A stretch of DNA of 64,000 bases. Origin: Nevskiaceae bacterium. Lineage in GTDB: Bacteria; Pseudomonadota; Gammaproteobacteria; Nevskiales; Nevskiaceae. Location of the stretch: contig SSEB01000015.1 in NCBI GenBank assembly GCA_008012115.1, positions 1 through 64,000 on the forward strand, written 5' to 3'. The notes beneath the pieces were generated by a model. The model was not told where the DNA came from and ran no database searches. It saw only the letters and a list, made by a program, of their open reading frames with translations. The position numbers and the translations under genes are program-made. Position 1 is the first letter of the stretch. Each line of letters opens with the position of its first letter. Shown here piece after piece: positions 25,642 to 35,500 of the stretch.

Positions 25642-27672
25642 ATGATCAAAGAAGGCGAATTGCTGTGGACGCCGCGAAAGGACTTCGCGCGCGACTCCAA
25701 CCTGTCGTCCTACATGGAATGGTTGCAGCGCGAACGTGGCCAGGCGTTCGCGGACTACGACGCGCTGTGGCGCTGGTCGGTGAGCGACATCGAGGGCTTC
25801 TGGGCCTCGATCTGGGCATACTTCGAGGTGCAGTCGACCACGCCTTACCAGCGCGTGATCGATCGGCGCTCGATGCCGGGCGCCAAGTGGTTCGAGGGAT
25901 CCCAGGTCAATTACGCCGAGCACCTGCTGCGCCGCGAGGCGCAGGCGGGTCCCGATGAAGTGGTGTTCCATCACATGACGGAAACGCGCCCGCTGGCGCG
26001 GATGACCTGGCACGAGCTCGGTCGCCGCGTGCGCATCCTGGCAACGCAGCTGCGTGCCATGGGCATCAAACCCGGCGATCGCGTGGTGTCGTACATGCCG
26101 AACGTGCCAGAGACCGCGATTGCGATGATTGCCGCGACCGCCATCGGCGCGATCTGGTCGTCGGCGGCGCCGGAGTTTGGCGTCAAGACCGTGATCGAGC
26201 GCTTTGCGCAGATCGAGCCGAAACTGCTGTTCGCCGCCGACGGCTACAGCTTCGGCGGCAAGATCTTCCGTCGCGAGGCCGAGGTGCGACGCATCGCCTC
26301 TGAACTGCCGACACTGGAGAAAATCGTCTGGTTGCCATACATGGACCCCGGCTACACCGTGCCGGATCTGCCCAACGTGGTCGCCTGGTCGAAGCTGTTT
26401 GAGCACCCCGATGTGCCGCGCGAGCAATTCAGCTACGAGCGGGTCGCACACGATCATCCGCTGTGGGTGGTGTTCTCATCCGGCACCACCGGCCTGCCCA
26501 AGGCCATCGTTCACAGCCATGTCGGTGTCCTGCTGGAACATCTCAAATTGATGCATTTCCATCTCGGTCTGAGACCGGGATCGACGATGTTCTTCTACAG
26601 CACCACCGGCTGGATGATGTGGAACCTGCTGCTGGCGGCACTGCATACCGGATCGTCGGTGGTGTTGTACGACGGCAATCCGGCATATCCGTCCAACGAT
26701 TTCCTGTGGAAGCTCGCCGCCGACACCGGTACGACCTGTTTTGGCGCCAGCCCCACGTTTATCCAGATGATGGAGAAGGCCGGCCTGGTCCCGCGGGAGC
26801 GCTATGACCTCTCGCGCCTGGAGTCGATGCTGGTGGCCGGCGCGCCTTCGACACCGGAAACCTTTGCCTGGTGCTATCGCTGCGTGAAGAGTGATCTCTG
26901 GGTGACGTCGCAGTCCGGTGGCACCGAGATCTGCAGCGGTTTCGTCGGCGCCGCGCCGCTGCTGCCGGTCTATGCCGGCGAAATCCAGACCCGCATGCTG
27001 GGTATGGACGTGCATGCCTGGAGCGACGACGGCAAGGAACTGATCGATGAGGTGGGCGAACTGGTGGTGACCAGTCCGTTTCCGTCGATGCCGATCTATT
27101 TCTGGAAGGACAGCAACGGCAAGCGCTATCACGATGCCTACTTCGATGTCTTCCCCGGCGTCTGGCGGCACGGCGATTTCATCAAGATCAACGGCCGTGG
27201 CGGCTGCTACATCTACGGGCGCTCGGACTCCACGCTTAACCGCTTTGGCGTGCGTATCGGCACCGCAGAAATCTACCGCGCCGTGGAACAGGTGGACGAA
27301 GTGGCCGACAGCCTGGTGGTCTGCTGCGAGCTGCCGGGCGGGCAGTTCTTCATGCCGCTCTACGTGAAGCTCAAGCCCGGCTACAAGCTCGACGACGCAC
27401 TCTGCAAGCGCATCAACGCCAAGCTGCGTGAGGATTGCAGCCCGCGCCATGTGCCGGACCGCATCTACGCCGTGGCGGCGGTGCCTTACACGCTCACCGG
27501 CAAGAAGATGGAGGTGCCGGTGCGCAAGATCCTGATGGGCTGGCCTCTGGAAAAAGCCGCCAGCCGCGATGCGATGATGAACCCGGACGCCATCGACTAT
27601 TTCGTGCGCTTCGCCCAGGAGTCGATCGACTACCAGTGGCGGCGCGTCGAGCCCAAGGCAGCGCAGGCCTGA
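25642..27672 (+). CDS. Acetoacetyl-CoA synthetase (acetoacetate-CoA ligase)
   Basis: A 676-residue ANL-superfamily ligase with the length and N-terminal cap of acetoacetyl-CoA synthetases (LWTPRKDFARDSNLSSYMEW). The AMP-binding P-loop SSGTTGLPKAI is at about residues 279-289, followed by STTGWMMWN; the catalytic lysine lies in LTGKKMEVPVRKIL near residue 620. It activates acetoacetate or a similar beta-keto acid with ATP and CoA, exactly the product class of a ketone carboxylase, which strongly links it to the upstream enzyme. Good ribosome site CAGGAG. No thiolase follows in this window. Confidence 0.93.
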   Translation: MIKEGELLWTPRKDFARDSNLSSYMEWLQRERGQAFADYDALWRWSVSDIEGFWASIWAYFEVQSTTPYQRVIDRRSMPGAKWFEGSQVNYAEHLLRREAQAGPDEVVFHHMTETRPLARMTWHELGRRVRILATQLRAMGIKPGDRVVSYMPNVPETAIAMIAATAIGAIWSSAAPEFGVKTVIERFAQIEPKLLFAADGYSFGGKIFRREAEVRRIASELPTLEKIVWLPYMDPGYTVPDLPNVVAWSKLFEHPDVPREQFSYERVAHDHPLWVVFSSGTTGLPKAIVHSHVGVLLEHLKLMHFHLGLRPGSTMFFYSTTGWMMWNLLLAALHTGSSVVLYDGNPAYPSNDFLWKLAADTGTTCFGASPTFIQMMEKAGLVPRERYDLSRLESMLVAGAPSTPETFAWCYRCVKSDLWVTSQSGGTEICSGFVGAAPLLPVYAGEIQTRMLGMDVHAWSDDGKELIDEVGELVVTSPFPSMPIYFWKDSNGKRYHDAYFDVFPGVWRHGDFIKINGRGGCYIYGRSDSTLNRFGVRIGTAEIYRAVEQVDEVADSLVVCCELPGGQFFMPLYVKLKPGYKLDDALCKRINAKLREDCSPRHVPDRIYAVAAVPYTLTGKKMEVPVRKILMGWPLEKAASRDAMMNPDAIDYFVRFAQESIDYQWRRVEPKAAQA

Positions 27673-27676
27673 GCCG

Positions 27677-28717
27677 ATGTCCGACGCCTCGCAAGCCACG
27701 GTCAATCGCCGCGTCGTGCTGGCCTCGCGCCCGCAGGGCGCGGTGACGCCGGACAATTTCCGCCTGGAGCGCGAGCCGTTGCCGCCGGTCGGCGATGGAC
27801 AGATGCGCCTGCGCACGCTATGGCTGTCGCTTGATCCCTACATGCGCGGCCGCATGAGCGATGCACCGTCCTATGCCGAACCGGTGGCGGTCGGTGCGGT
27901 GATGTGCGGCGGCACCGTGAGCCGGGTCGACGAGTCGCGTCTCGAGGGGTTCCGCGTGGGCGACCTGGTGCTGGCCGCCGCCGGCTGGCAGGACTACACG
28001 CTGTCCGACGGCCGAGGTGTGACGCGGCTCGATCCCGGACTTTCGACGCCGAGCCTGGCGCTGGGCGTGCTGGGCATGCCCGGCTTCACCGCCTACGTCG
28101 GCCTGCTCGACATCGGCAACCCGCAGCCGGGCGAGACGGTGGTGGTCGCCGCCGCCACCGGCGCGGTCGGTTCGGTGGTGGGGCAACTGGCAAAGCTGCG
28201 CGGCTGCCGCGCGGTGGGCATCGCTGGTGGTGCCGAAAAATGCGAATACGCCGTGCGCGAACTGGGTTTCGACGCCTGTCTCGATCATCACGAGGACGAT
28301 CTGGCCGGCCGTCTCGCCAACGCCTGTCCGCAAGGCATCGACGTGTATTTCGAGAACGTCGGCGGCGCCGTGCTGGAGGCGGTGCTGCCGTCGCTGAGGG
28401 TCGGCGCGCGCATCCCGCTGTGCGGATTGATCTCTTACTACAGCAGTGCCGCGGCGCCGGGCGGCGCCGACCGCAGCGCCGTCCTGCTGCGCGCGCTGCT
28501 GGTGCGACGCGTGCGCCTGCAGGGCTTCATCGTTTCCGATCACTACGCGGGCCGCTTCGGCGCCTTCCAGCGCGAGATGGCGGCGTGGCTGCGCGAAGGC
28601 CGCATCCGCTATCGCGAGGACGTGGTGGAAGGTCTGGAACAGGCGCCGCAGGCCTTCATGGGCCTGCTGCGCGGCGACAACTTCGGCAAGCTGATCGTTC
28701 GGCTTGCCGCCCACTGA
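27677..28717 (+). CDS. NADP-dependent MDR oxidoreductase (CurA/prostaglandin-reductase-like)
   Basis: A 346-residue zinc-free medium-chain reductase. The N-terminus has SLDPYMRGRMSD, the nucleotide loop is AATGAVGSVVGQLAK, and ISYYSS plus LQGFIVSDH are typical of the CurA/leukotriene-B4 dehydrogenase branch. These enzymes reduce the double bond of alpha,beta-unsaturated ketones or aldehydes using NADPH, so an enone intermediate is plausible. Starts 4 bp after the CoA-ligase stop. Confidence 0.9.
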   Translation: MSDASQATVNRRVVLASRPQGAVTPDNFRLEREPLPPVGDGQMRLRTLWLSLDPYMRGRMSDAPSYAEPVAVGAVMCGGTVSRVDESRLEGFRVGDLVLAAAGWQDYTLSDGRGVTRLDPGLSTPSLALGVLGMPGFTAYVGLLDIGNPQPGETVVVAAATGAVGSVVGQLAKLRGCRAVGIAGGAEKCEYAVRELGFDACLDHHEDDLAGRLANACPQGIDVYFENVGGAVLEAVLPSLRVGARIPLCGLISYYSSAAAPGGADRSAVLLRALLVRRVRLQGFIVSDHYAGRFGAFQREMAAWLREGRIRYREDVVEGLEQAPQAFMGLLRGDNFGKLIVRLAAH

Positions 28718-28732
28718 CAACAGGAGGCGGTT

Positions 28733-29494
28733 ATGGCAAGGGTGCAGGACAAGGTCTGTGTGGTCACCGGCGCCGCGCGCGGGCTCGGGCTGGCCGCCGC
28801 CGAGGCGCTGCTGGCGGAGGGCGCGAAGGTGATGCTCACCGACGTGGACCGTGCCGCCGGCGAGGCCGAGGCGCGGCGGCTGGGGGCGCGTGCCGCCTTC
28901 ATGCCGCAGGACGTGACGCGCGAGGACGGCTGGAACGAGGTATTCGACGCCGTGACCGCGCGCTGGGGCGCGCCCGATGTGCTGGTCAACAATGCCGGCA
29001 TCGCCGACATCGCCGACGTGGAGCGCGTACCGCTCAAGACCTGGCAGCGCACGCTGGACATCAACCTCTCCGGGGTGTTCCTGGGCACGCAGGCGGCGAT
29101 CGCGCGCATGAAGGGCCGGGGCGGGTCCATCGTCAACATCGCATCCATCGAGGGACTGGTCGGCGAGGCGCTGATCCCGGCCTATAACGCCAGCAAGGGC
29201 GGCGTGCGCATCTTCAGCCGCTCGGCGGCGATCCATTGCGCACGCAGCGGCTACGGCATCCGCATCAACAATGTCTGCCCGGGATTCGCGGAGACGCAGA
29301 TGGTGAGCGGCGCGCTGGCCACGATGAGCCCGGAAGCGGCGCAGTCCTTTGCTGCCGCCACACTGGGTCGCATCCCGTTGGGCCGCTTCGCCAGGCCGGC
29401 CGAGATCGCCGCGGCGGTGCTGTTCCTGGCGTCGGACGAATCCAGCTACGTCACCGGTTCCGACCTGGTGGTCGACGGTGGCATGACCGCCTGA
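28733..29494 (+). CDS. Short-chain dehydrogenase/reductase (second)
   Basis: A 253-residue classical SDR with ribosome site AGGAGG. TGAARGLG is at residues 12-19, TDVDR gives an acidic residue favouring NAD(H), and NNAG, the Ser and YNASK follow. C-terminus GSDLVVDGGMTA. Only family-level similarity to the SDR at 23500, so it is not a recent duplicate. Likely an alcohol or beta-hydroxyacyl oxidation step in the same pathway. Confidence 0.9.
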   Translation: MARVQDKVCVVTGAARGLGLAAAEALLAEGAKVMLTDVDRAAGEAEARRLGARAAFMPQDVTREDGWNEVFDAVTARWGAPDVLVNNAGIADIADVERVPLKTWQRTLDINLSGVFLGTQAAIARMKGRGGSIVNIASIEGLVGEALIPAYNASKGGVRIFSRSAAIHCARSGYGIRINNVCPGFAETQMVSGALATMSPEAAQSFAAATLGRIPLGRFARPAEIAAAVLFLASDESSYVTGSDLVVDGGMTA

Positions 29495-29525
29495 ACCGAA
29501 AACCCATTCCAGAGGAGAACCCCGC

Positions 29526-30641
29526 ATGAGCAAAAAACCCGTCGTCATCTACGGCGTCACCGGCTACACCGGCCGGCTGGTCGCCGAATACCTGCGCGAG
29601 TACCGCGTGCCCTTCATCGCCGCCGGACGCGACGGCAAGCGCATCAAGGAGGTGATCGAGAAGGTGCCGGGCATCGAGAATGCCGACTACGAGATCGCCG
29701 AGGTCGAGCACAGCGTCGAGGCGCTGACCAAGCTGTTCAAGGGCGCCAAGGTGGTGTGCAACATGGTCGGCCCGTTCATGAAGTACGGCCCCGAGGCGGT
29801 CGAGGCCTCGCTGGCCGCCGGTTGCCACTACACCGACACCAACGGCGAGCAGAACTGGATGATGCACGCCGAGAAGACCTGGGGCGCCAAGTTTGCCGCC
29901 AAGGGCCTGCTGCTGTCGCCGGGCATCGCGCAGATGTACACCACCGGCGAGATCGCCGCCAACATCTGCCTGGAGACCCCGGGACTCGACACGCTCGACA
30001 TCCTGGTGCTGTGGCGCGGTTTCCCGACCTATGCCTCGACCCAGACCATCTTCAGCATCCTCACTGCCGATTTCTTCTACCTGGACCAGAACCAGTACGT
30101 GCAGTGGTCGCCTTTCGCCAAGGCCGAGGTGATGGTGCCCGGTCAGCACGCGGTGGCGATGGCGCTGCCCTGGGGCGGCACCGCGCACCCGGTGTGGTTC
30201 AAGAACGATCCGCGCGTCGCCACCTGCCGCGCCATGGGTGGCGTGTTCGAGCGCACGGTGATGGAAGGCGTGGTGCAGATCACCCAGGTGGTCGAGGACA
30301 AGATCAAGAAGCTGCCCAAGGCCGAGGCCGAGAAGGCGCTGTCCGACATGGCGGCGTCGCTGCAGGCGGGCATGCCGCCGCGCGAAAACCCGCGCATCAA
30401 CACCTCGGTGGATTCGGTGCACGCCAGCGGTCCGCTGGGTCGTGTGCACTGCGTGATCCACGGCAACTGCAACTACAAGCAGACCGGCCTGCTGCAGGCC
30501 TATGCCGCCTACTACCTGCTGCAGTCGCCGCCGCTGCGCACCGGCTTCGCCTCCGGCTGCCAGGCCTTCGGCCACCGCCAGCTGCTCGGCGTGCTGCAGA
30601 GCTTCGGCCTGGTCAGCGCGCCGGTGGTGACGCACGGCTGA
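29526..30641 (+). CDS. Saccharopine dehydrogenase-like NAD(P)-binding protein
   Basis: A 371-residue protein with an N-terminal Rossmann fold (VVIYGVTGYTGRLVAEYL, glycine loop GVTGYTG at residues 10-16) and the saccharopine-reductase/trans-acting enoyl reductase-like continuation (NMVGPFMKYGPEAVEASLAAG, then a DTNGE block). The second half contains no membrane segment. It probably performs an NAD(P)H reduction on a pathway intermediate rather than lysine metabolism. RBS AGAGGAGA. Last gene of the operon, followed by a strong hairpin. Confidence 0.82.
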   Translation: MSKKPVVIYGVTGYTGRLVAEYLREYRVPFIAAGRDGKRIKEVIEKVPGIENADYEIAEVEHSVEALTKLFKGAKVVCNMVGPFMKYGPEAVEASLAAGCHYTDTNGEQNWMMHAEKTWGAKFAAKGLLLSPGIAQMYTTGEIAANICLETPGLDTLDILVLWRGFPTYASTQTIFSILTADFFYLDQNQYVQWSPFAKAEVMVPGQHAVAMALPWGGTAHPVWFKNDPRVATCRAMGGVFERTVMEGVVQITQVVEDKIKKLPKAEAEKALSDMAASLQAGMPPRENPRINTSVDSVHASGPLGRVHCVIHGNCNYKQTGLLQAYAAYYLLQSPPLRTGFASGCQAFGHRQLLGVLQSFGLVSAPVVTHG

Positions 30642-30667
30642 TCGGCGGTCGCCGGAAAGGACGGTCC

Positions 30668-30696
30668 GCGGCGGCGCACCGCAGGTGCGCCGTCGC
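30668..30696. terminator. GC-rich hairpin between convergent genes
   Basis: A 13-bp stem (with one G-T pair) around GGCGCACC and GGTGCGCC, loop GCA, in the 75-bp gap between the convergent saccharopine-like and universal stress genes. No T run follows on either strand, so termination would be Rho-assisted or the hairpin protects both 3' ends. Confidence 0.5.
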
Positions 30697-30716
30697 GTCG
30701 TTGTCGCGGTGTCGTG

Positions 30717-31661
30717 TCAGCGGACGGTGGTGTTCAGCGGCACGCCAAAGGCCTGCACGAAATCCTGCTCGAAACCGGCGGGCTTGATCGCCAGCACGTC
30801 GCAGTCGACGGTATCGATGAGGCGCGCAGCGACGCTGCCGGCGACGACGACAGTGAGGTTGCGGCGGCACAGGCTGCCGATCACCAGCAGATCGACGTCG
30901 TGGGTGTGGACTGCCGCCGTCAGCGCCTGCACCGGTTCACCGTCCAGCGTGTGCGTCCTTGCGGAGGCTGCGCCATAACGGGCCGCCAGCCGCTCCAGCT
31001 CGGCTTGATAGGCGGCGCGTGCCGGCACTGCAGTTGCGGCATCGGACGCGGCGTGCGGCGGTGCCGGGGTGAATACGGAGAACAGCTCAAGGCTGGCGCT
31101 GCTCTGCGAGGCGCAGTCGCGTGCCGCGCGCAGCACGCGCTCGTTGAGCGCGCGGTCGCGATGCCAGGGATGCTGTGGATCGACCGCCGCGGCCACCTTC
31201 TCCGGCAGGCGATGGCCTTCACGATGCACCAGGTACAGCGGGAAGGGGCAGAGCCGCAGCAGTTCGTGATCCACCGAGATCGGGACCAGCGTGCGCAGGC
31301 GCGAGGCGCGGCCGGCGTCTTTCACCAGCAGGTCTGGCGCATCGTCCAGGGCATGGTTCAGGATGTTGATGGCGTCCGCGGTCTGCCACTGCACCTCGGT
31401 CTGCACGCGCAGCCCGCTCTCCTGCAGCTCGAAGCGCAGATCCTCCAGCCAGTCACGGCAGCGCGACAGCGCGGACTCCTGCGCGATGCCGGCGAGCCGG
31501 TGATTCATGTGATCGAGCGCATCGGCGGTGCGGTTGCGCGCGTACAGGCGGATGCGAAGTTCGGCGCCGCTGGCGCGCGCCAGCGCCACCGCGCGATGCA
31601 GCGCCGGCGTCTCGTTGGCGTCGTGGTCGAGCACGACCAGGATGCGTCGATAGGCGCTCAT
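30717..31661 (-). CDS. Universal stress protein, tandem UspA domains (UspE-like)
   Basis: A 314-residue protein with two Usp domains. The first begins YRRILVVLDHDANETPALHR; the second ends with VDLLVIGSLCRRNLTVVVAGSVAARLIDTVDCDVLAIKP, where the G-x-x-R-R-x(7-9)-G-S block is the ATP-binding signature. Length and duplication resemble UspE. A cytoplasmic stress protein; its neighbour upstream (31690) is probably co-transcribed. Confidence 0.9.
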   Translation of the reverse strand: MSAYRRILVVLDHDANETPALHRAVALARASGAELRIRLYARNRTADALDHMNHRLAGIAQESALSRCRDWLEDLRFELQESGLRVQTEVQWQTADAINILNHALDDAPDLLVKDAGRASRLRTLVPISVDHELLRLCPFPLYLVHREGHRLPEKVAAAVDPQHPWHRDRALNERVLRAARDCASQSSASLELFSVFTPAPPHAASDAATAVPARAAYQAELERLAARYGAASARTHTLDGEPVQALTAAVHTHDVDLLVIGSLCRRNLTVVVAGSVAARLIDTVDCDVLAIKPAGFEQDFVQAFGVPLNTTVR

Positions 31662-31689
31662 GGCGTCGTCCGTGGTCGATTCCGCAGGG

Positions 31690-32070
31690 TCAGCGCAGCG
31701 GCGTATCGCCGGTCATGCGGTCGTGCCGGCGGAAATAGTGCTGCGCATAGACCCGCAACTGCGCCTCGGTGGGACGGTCGAGGATTTCCCAGCCGGCGAT
31801 CTGCGGCGCCAGCGCGGCGCGATGCTTGCCGACGTAGTGACGGAAATCCGCCTGCGCGGTATGACCGCCGGTGACGAGAATCTCGCCGGCCTTCGACAGC
31901 GCGTCACAGACCGCACCGAAGAATTCGTGCTCGGTGCGCACCCGGCTGCCGTGCTGGCGGGTCTGGTATGCATGCGCATGCAGCATCACCGCCGGCGCTT
32001 CCGGCGCGTCGGGATTCAGGATCTGCGCGTGTTGATGATCCAACCAGACGACGGCGTGCGAGACGGACAT
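31690..32070 (-). CDS. Small baeRF-like protein (often called translational machinery protein)
   Basis: A 126-residue protein. I chose the ATG at 32070, which has AGGAGCC upstream and gives MSVSHAVVWLDHQHAQIL; the open frame extends further but without a ribosome site. The VWLDHxxAxI start and the late LVTGGHTAQADFRHYV block resemble small proteins annotated as translational machinery proteins, distantly related to bacterial eRF1-like domains. Function not established. It sits 28 bp upstream of the universal stress gene in the same direction, suggesting a stress-linked pair. Confidence 0.65.
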   Translation of the reverse strand: MSVSHAVVWLDHQHAQILNPDAPEAPAVMLHAHAYQTRQHGSRVRTEHEFFGAVCDALSKAGEILVTGGHTAQADFRHYVGKHRAALAPQIAGWEILDRPTEAQLRVYAQHYFRRHDRMTGDTPLR

Positions 32071-32533
32071 GGGAGGCTCCTGGTGATGAATGGCGTGGAC
32101 GCTTGCCCTCCATCTTGCCCACGCAGGCGCATCGCGCATTGACCTGGGTCATTCCCGGCCGCCGCGCAGGGTCGTTGCCACGCGCCGTCCCGGTGACGCG
32201 AGCCGGCGGGGGCCGTTGATGCGTCACCCGCTGAGGCGCCTTTCCCTGGGAGAACTGTTATAAAATATTTATCAAATTATAAAAAGATAAATAATATATA
32301 ACGTCTGTGCCTCGCGGCGAGGCGACAGCGGGTGGCGGTGAAATACGCGAAATATGCGACCCGGCCAGGTCGTACGGTCTGCGCCGGCAGGCTGAACACG
32401 GGTGCGCTGACGCAGGCATCGGCGGCGCGTGGTGCAAGGGCCCCATCTGCCTGCTCGTTCCAGCGAGAGCAGGCGTGGCATCGCCGACTTCGGCCGCGTC
32501 GTCGCGGCACGATCTGCGACGACGGGCGCGGCT
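32071..32533. other. 463-bp intergenic region with 110-bp element copy 2
   Basis: The gap between the small baeRF-like gene and the 3' end of the pyruvate carboxylase gene (both on the minus strand) contains the second 110-bp element at 32222-32337. I see no convincing gene, terminator T-run or promoter in the rest. Confidence 0.6.
32222..32337 (+). repeat. 110-bp dyad element, copy 2
   Basis: CACCCGCT at 32225-32232 and AGCGGGTG at 32327-32334 span exactly 110 bp; pairing extends three further bases with a G-T wobble at the same place as in copy 1. CTGTTA begins 30 bp in. The inner repeat GTTAT/ATAAC is symmetric and 18 of 23 inner positions pair, the best of the four. The core is almost pure A/T. 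Both flanking genes are on the minus strand, yet the element is in the same orientation as the other copies. Confidence 0.9.
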
Positions 32534-35500
32534 TTATCCGGCGTCGAGCACCAGCAGCAGGTCGCGCGCCGCCACACTGCTGCCGGCGTGGACCAGGATG
32601 TCCTTGACCACGCCCTCGCGCGGCGCGGCGACGATGGTTTCCATCTTCATCGCCTCGATGGCGACCAGCGGCTCGCCCTTGGCGACGCGGCTGCCCTTCT
32701 GCGCGGCGACGCGCACCACCATGCCGGGCATCGGCGCGCCGACGTGGGCGGGGTTGCCTTCGTCGGCCTTGGCGCGACCGGCGGTGGCGGTGGCGCCGGC
32801 GAGATCGACGCGCACCATGCGCGGCTGGCCGTTGAGCTCGTAGAACAGCTTGGCGCTGCCTTCCTCCTCCACCTCCGCGCTGCCCTGCAGACGGATCACC
32901 AGGGTCTTGCCGGGTTCGAGATCGACGCCGATCTCCTCGCGCTCGCGCAGGCCGTAGAAGAAGGCCGGCGTCGGCAGCGTGCTGACATCGCCATAGGTCT
33001 TGCGGTGCTCGACGAAGTCGCGGAACACCTTGGGGTACATCAGATGCGACGCGAGGTCGGTGTCGGAGAGTTTCTCGCCCAGCGCCTGCTCGGCGTCGGC
33101 GCGCGTGCGTTCGAGATCGACCGGCGGCAGGCTGGCGCCGGGGCGTCCGCTCAGCGGCGGCTTGCCCTTCAGCACCTTGCGCTGCAACGCCTCGGGAAAG
33201 CCCTCCGGCGGAAAGCCCAGTTCGCCGCGCATCAGCGACACCACCGACTCGGGAAAATCGATGGGCGTGTCGGGATCGAGCACCTGCGCCGGCGTGAGAT
33301 CGTTGCCGACCATGAACAGCGCCATGTCGCCGACGACCTTGGAGGTCGGCGTGACTTTCACGATGTCGCCGAACAGGCGGTTGACGTCGGCGTAGGCCTT
33401 CGACACTTCCGGCCAGCGATGTTCCAGGCCCAGGGCGCGCGCCTGCTCGCGCAGGTTGGTGTACTGGCCGCCGGGCATTTCGTGACGGTAGACGTCGGCG
33501 GTGCCGGAGCGGATGTCGGCTTCGAACGGCGCGTAGTAGCGGCGCACGCCCTCCCAGTAATCGGAGAGCTGCTGCAGGGCATCGAGGTTCACCTGCGGAT
33601 CGCGCTCGCCGCCGACGAGGCTGGCGGCGATGGCGCCGAGGTTGGGTTGCGAGGTGAGGCCGCTCATCGCATCGAGCGCGCCATCGACGGCGTCGCAGCC
33701 GGCGTCCACCGCCGCGAGCACGCTGGCGGCGCTGATGCCGCTGGTGTCGTGGGTGTGGAAATGGATCGGCAGATCCGTCTCCTGCTTCAGCGCCCGCACC
33801 AGTTCGCGCGCGGCGCGCGGACGGCAGATGCCGGCCATGTCCTTGATGCCGAGCACCTGCGCACCGGCTTTCTCCAGCGCCTTGGCCATGCTGACGTAGT
33901 AGCGCAGGTCGTACTTCTGGCGCGCCGGATCGAACAGGTCGCCGGTGTAGCAGATCGCCGCCTCGCAGACGGCGCCCGACTCCAGCACTGCGTCCATCGT
34001 CACCCGCATGTTGTCGACGCTGTTGAGCGAGTCGAACACGCGGAAGATGTCGATGCCTTCCTTCGCCGCCTGCTGCACGAAGTAGCGCACCACGTTGTCG
34101 GCGTAGTTGGTGTAGCCGACGGCGTTGGCCGAACGCAGCAGCATCTGGAAGGGAATATTGGGAATCGCGGCGCGCAGGACCGCCAGCCGCTCCCAGGGAT
34201 CCTCCTTGAGGAAGCGCAGCGCCACGTCGAAGGTGGCGCCGCCCCAGCACTCCAGCGACAGCAGTTGCGGTGCCAGGCGCGCGTAGTAGGGCGCGATGGC
34301 GGCGAGATCGGCAGTGCGCATGCGCGTGGCAAACAGCGACTGATGCGCGTCGCGCATGGTCGTGTCGGTGAGCAGCACGCGCGGCTGCGCCTTGAGCCAG
34401 CGCGCGAAGCCGGCGCTGCCGCGCGCCTTGAGTTCGTCGCGCAGGCCTCGAGGCGGCGGCTGCGCGAGATCGATACGCGGCAGCGGCGGCGTGGAGAACG
34501 CGCCCTCCGGCCGCTTGCGGCCCTTCATCTCCGGGTTGCCGTTGACGATGACGTTGCCGATGAACTGCAGCAGCTTGGTGGCGCGGTCGCGGCGCGGGGT
34601 GAAGCGGAACAGTTCCGGCGTGCTGTCGATGAAGCGCGTGGTGCAGGTGCCGGCGCGAAACTCCGGATGGCCGATGACGTTTTCCAGAAACTGCAGGTTG
34701 GTGGAGACGCCGCGAATGCGGAACTCGCGCAGTGCGCGATCCATGCGCTGTGCCGCCTCGTCGGCGGTGGCGGCCCAGGCGGTGACCTTCACCAGCATGG
34801 AGTCGTAGTACGGCGTGACGATGGCGCCGCCGTAGGCGGTGCCTCCATCGAGGCGGATGCCGAAGCCCGCCGGGCTGCGGTAGGCGGTGAGGCGGCCGTG
34901 GTCCGGCGTGAAGCCGTTTTCCGGATCCTCGGTGGTGACGCGGCACTGCAGCGCGTGACCGTCGAGACGCACCAGTGATTGCGTCGGCAGGCCGCCTTCG
35001 CCCAGCGCCAGCCCTTCGGTGACGCGGATCTGTGCCTTGACGATGTCGACGCCGGTGACTTCCTCGGTGACGGTGTGCTCGACCTGGATGCGCGGGTTGA
35101 CCTCGATGAAATAGAACGAGCCGGTGTCCGCATCCATCAGGAATTCCACGGTGCCGGCGTGCGAGTAGCCGACCTGGCGGCACAGCCGCAGCGCGGCTTC
35201 GCAGAGTTCCGCGCGACGCGCGTCGTCGAGATAAGGCGCGGGCGCGCGCTCCACGACTTTCTGGTTGCGGCGCTGCACCGAACAGTCGCGCTCGAACAGG
35301 TGCATGAGATGGCCGTGGGTGTCGCCCAGCACCTGCACCTCGACATGGCGGGCGCGGCGCACCAGCTTCTCGACGTAGACCTCGTCGTTGCCGAAGGCGG
35401 ACTTGGCCTCGCGCCGCGCCGATTCCATCTGCGGACCCAGCTCCGCCTCGGATTCGATCACGCGCATGCCGCGGCCGCCGCCGCCCCAGCTCGCCTTCAT

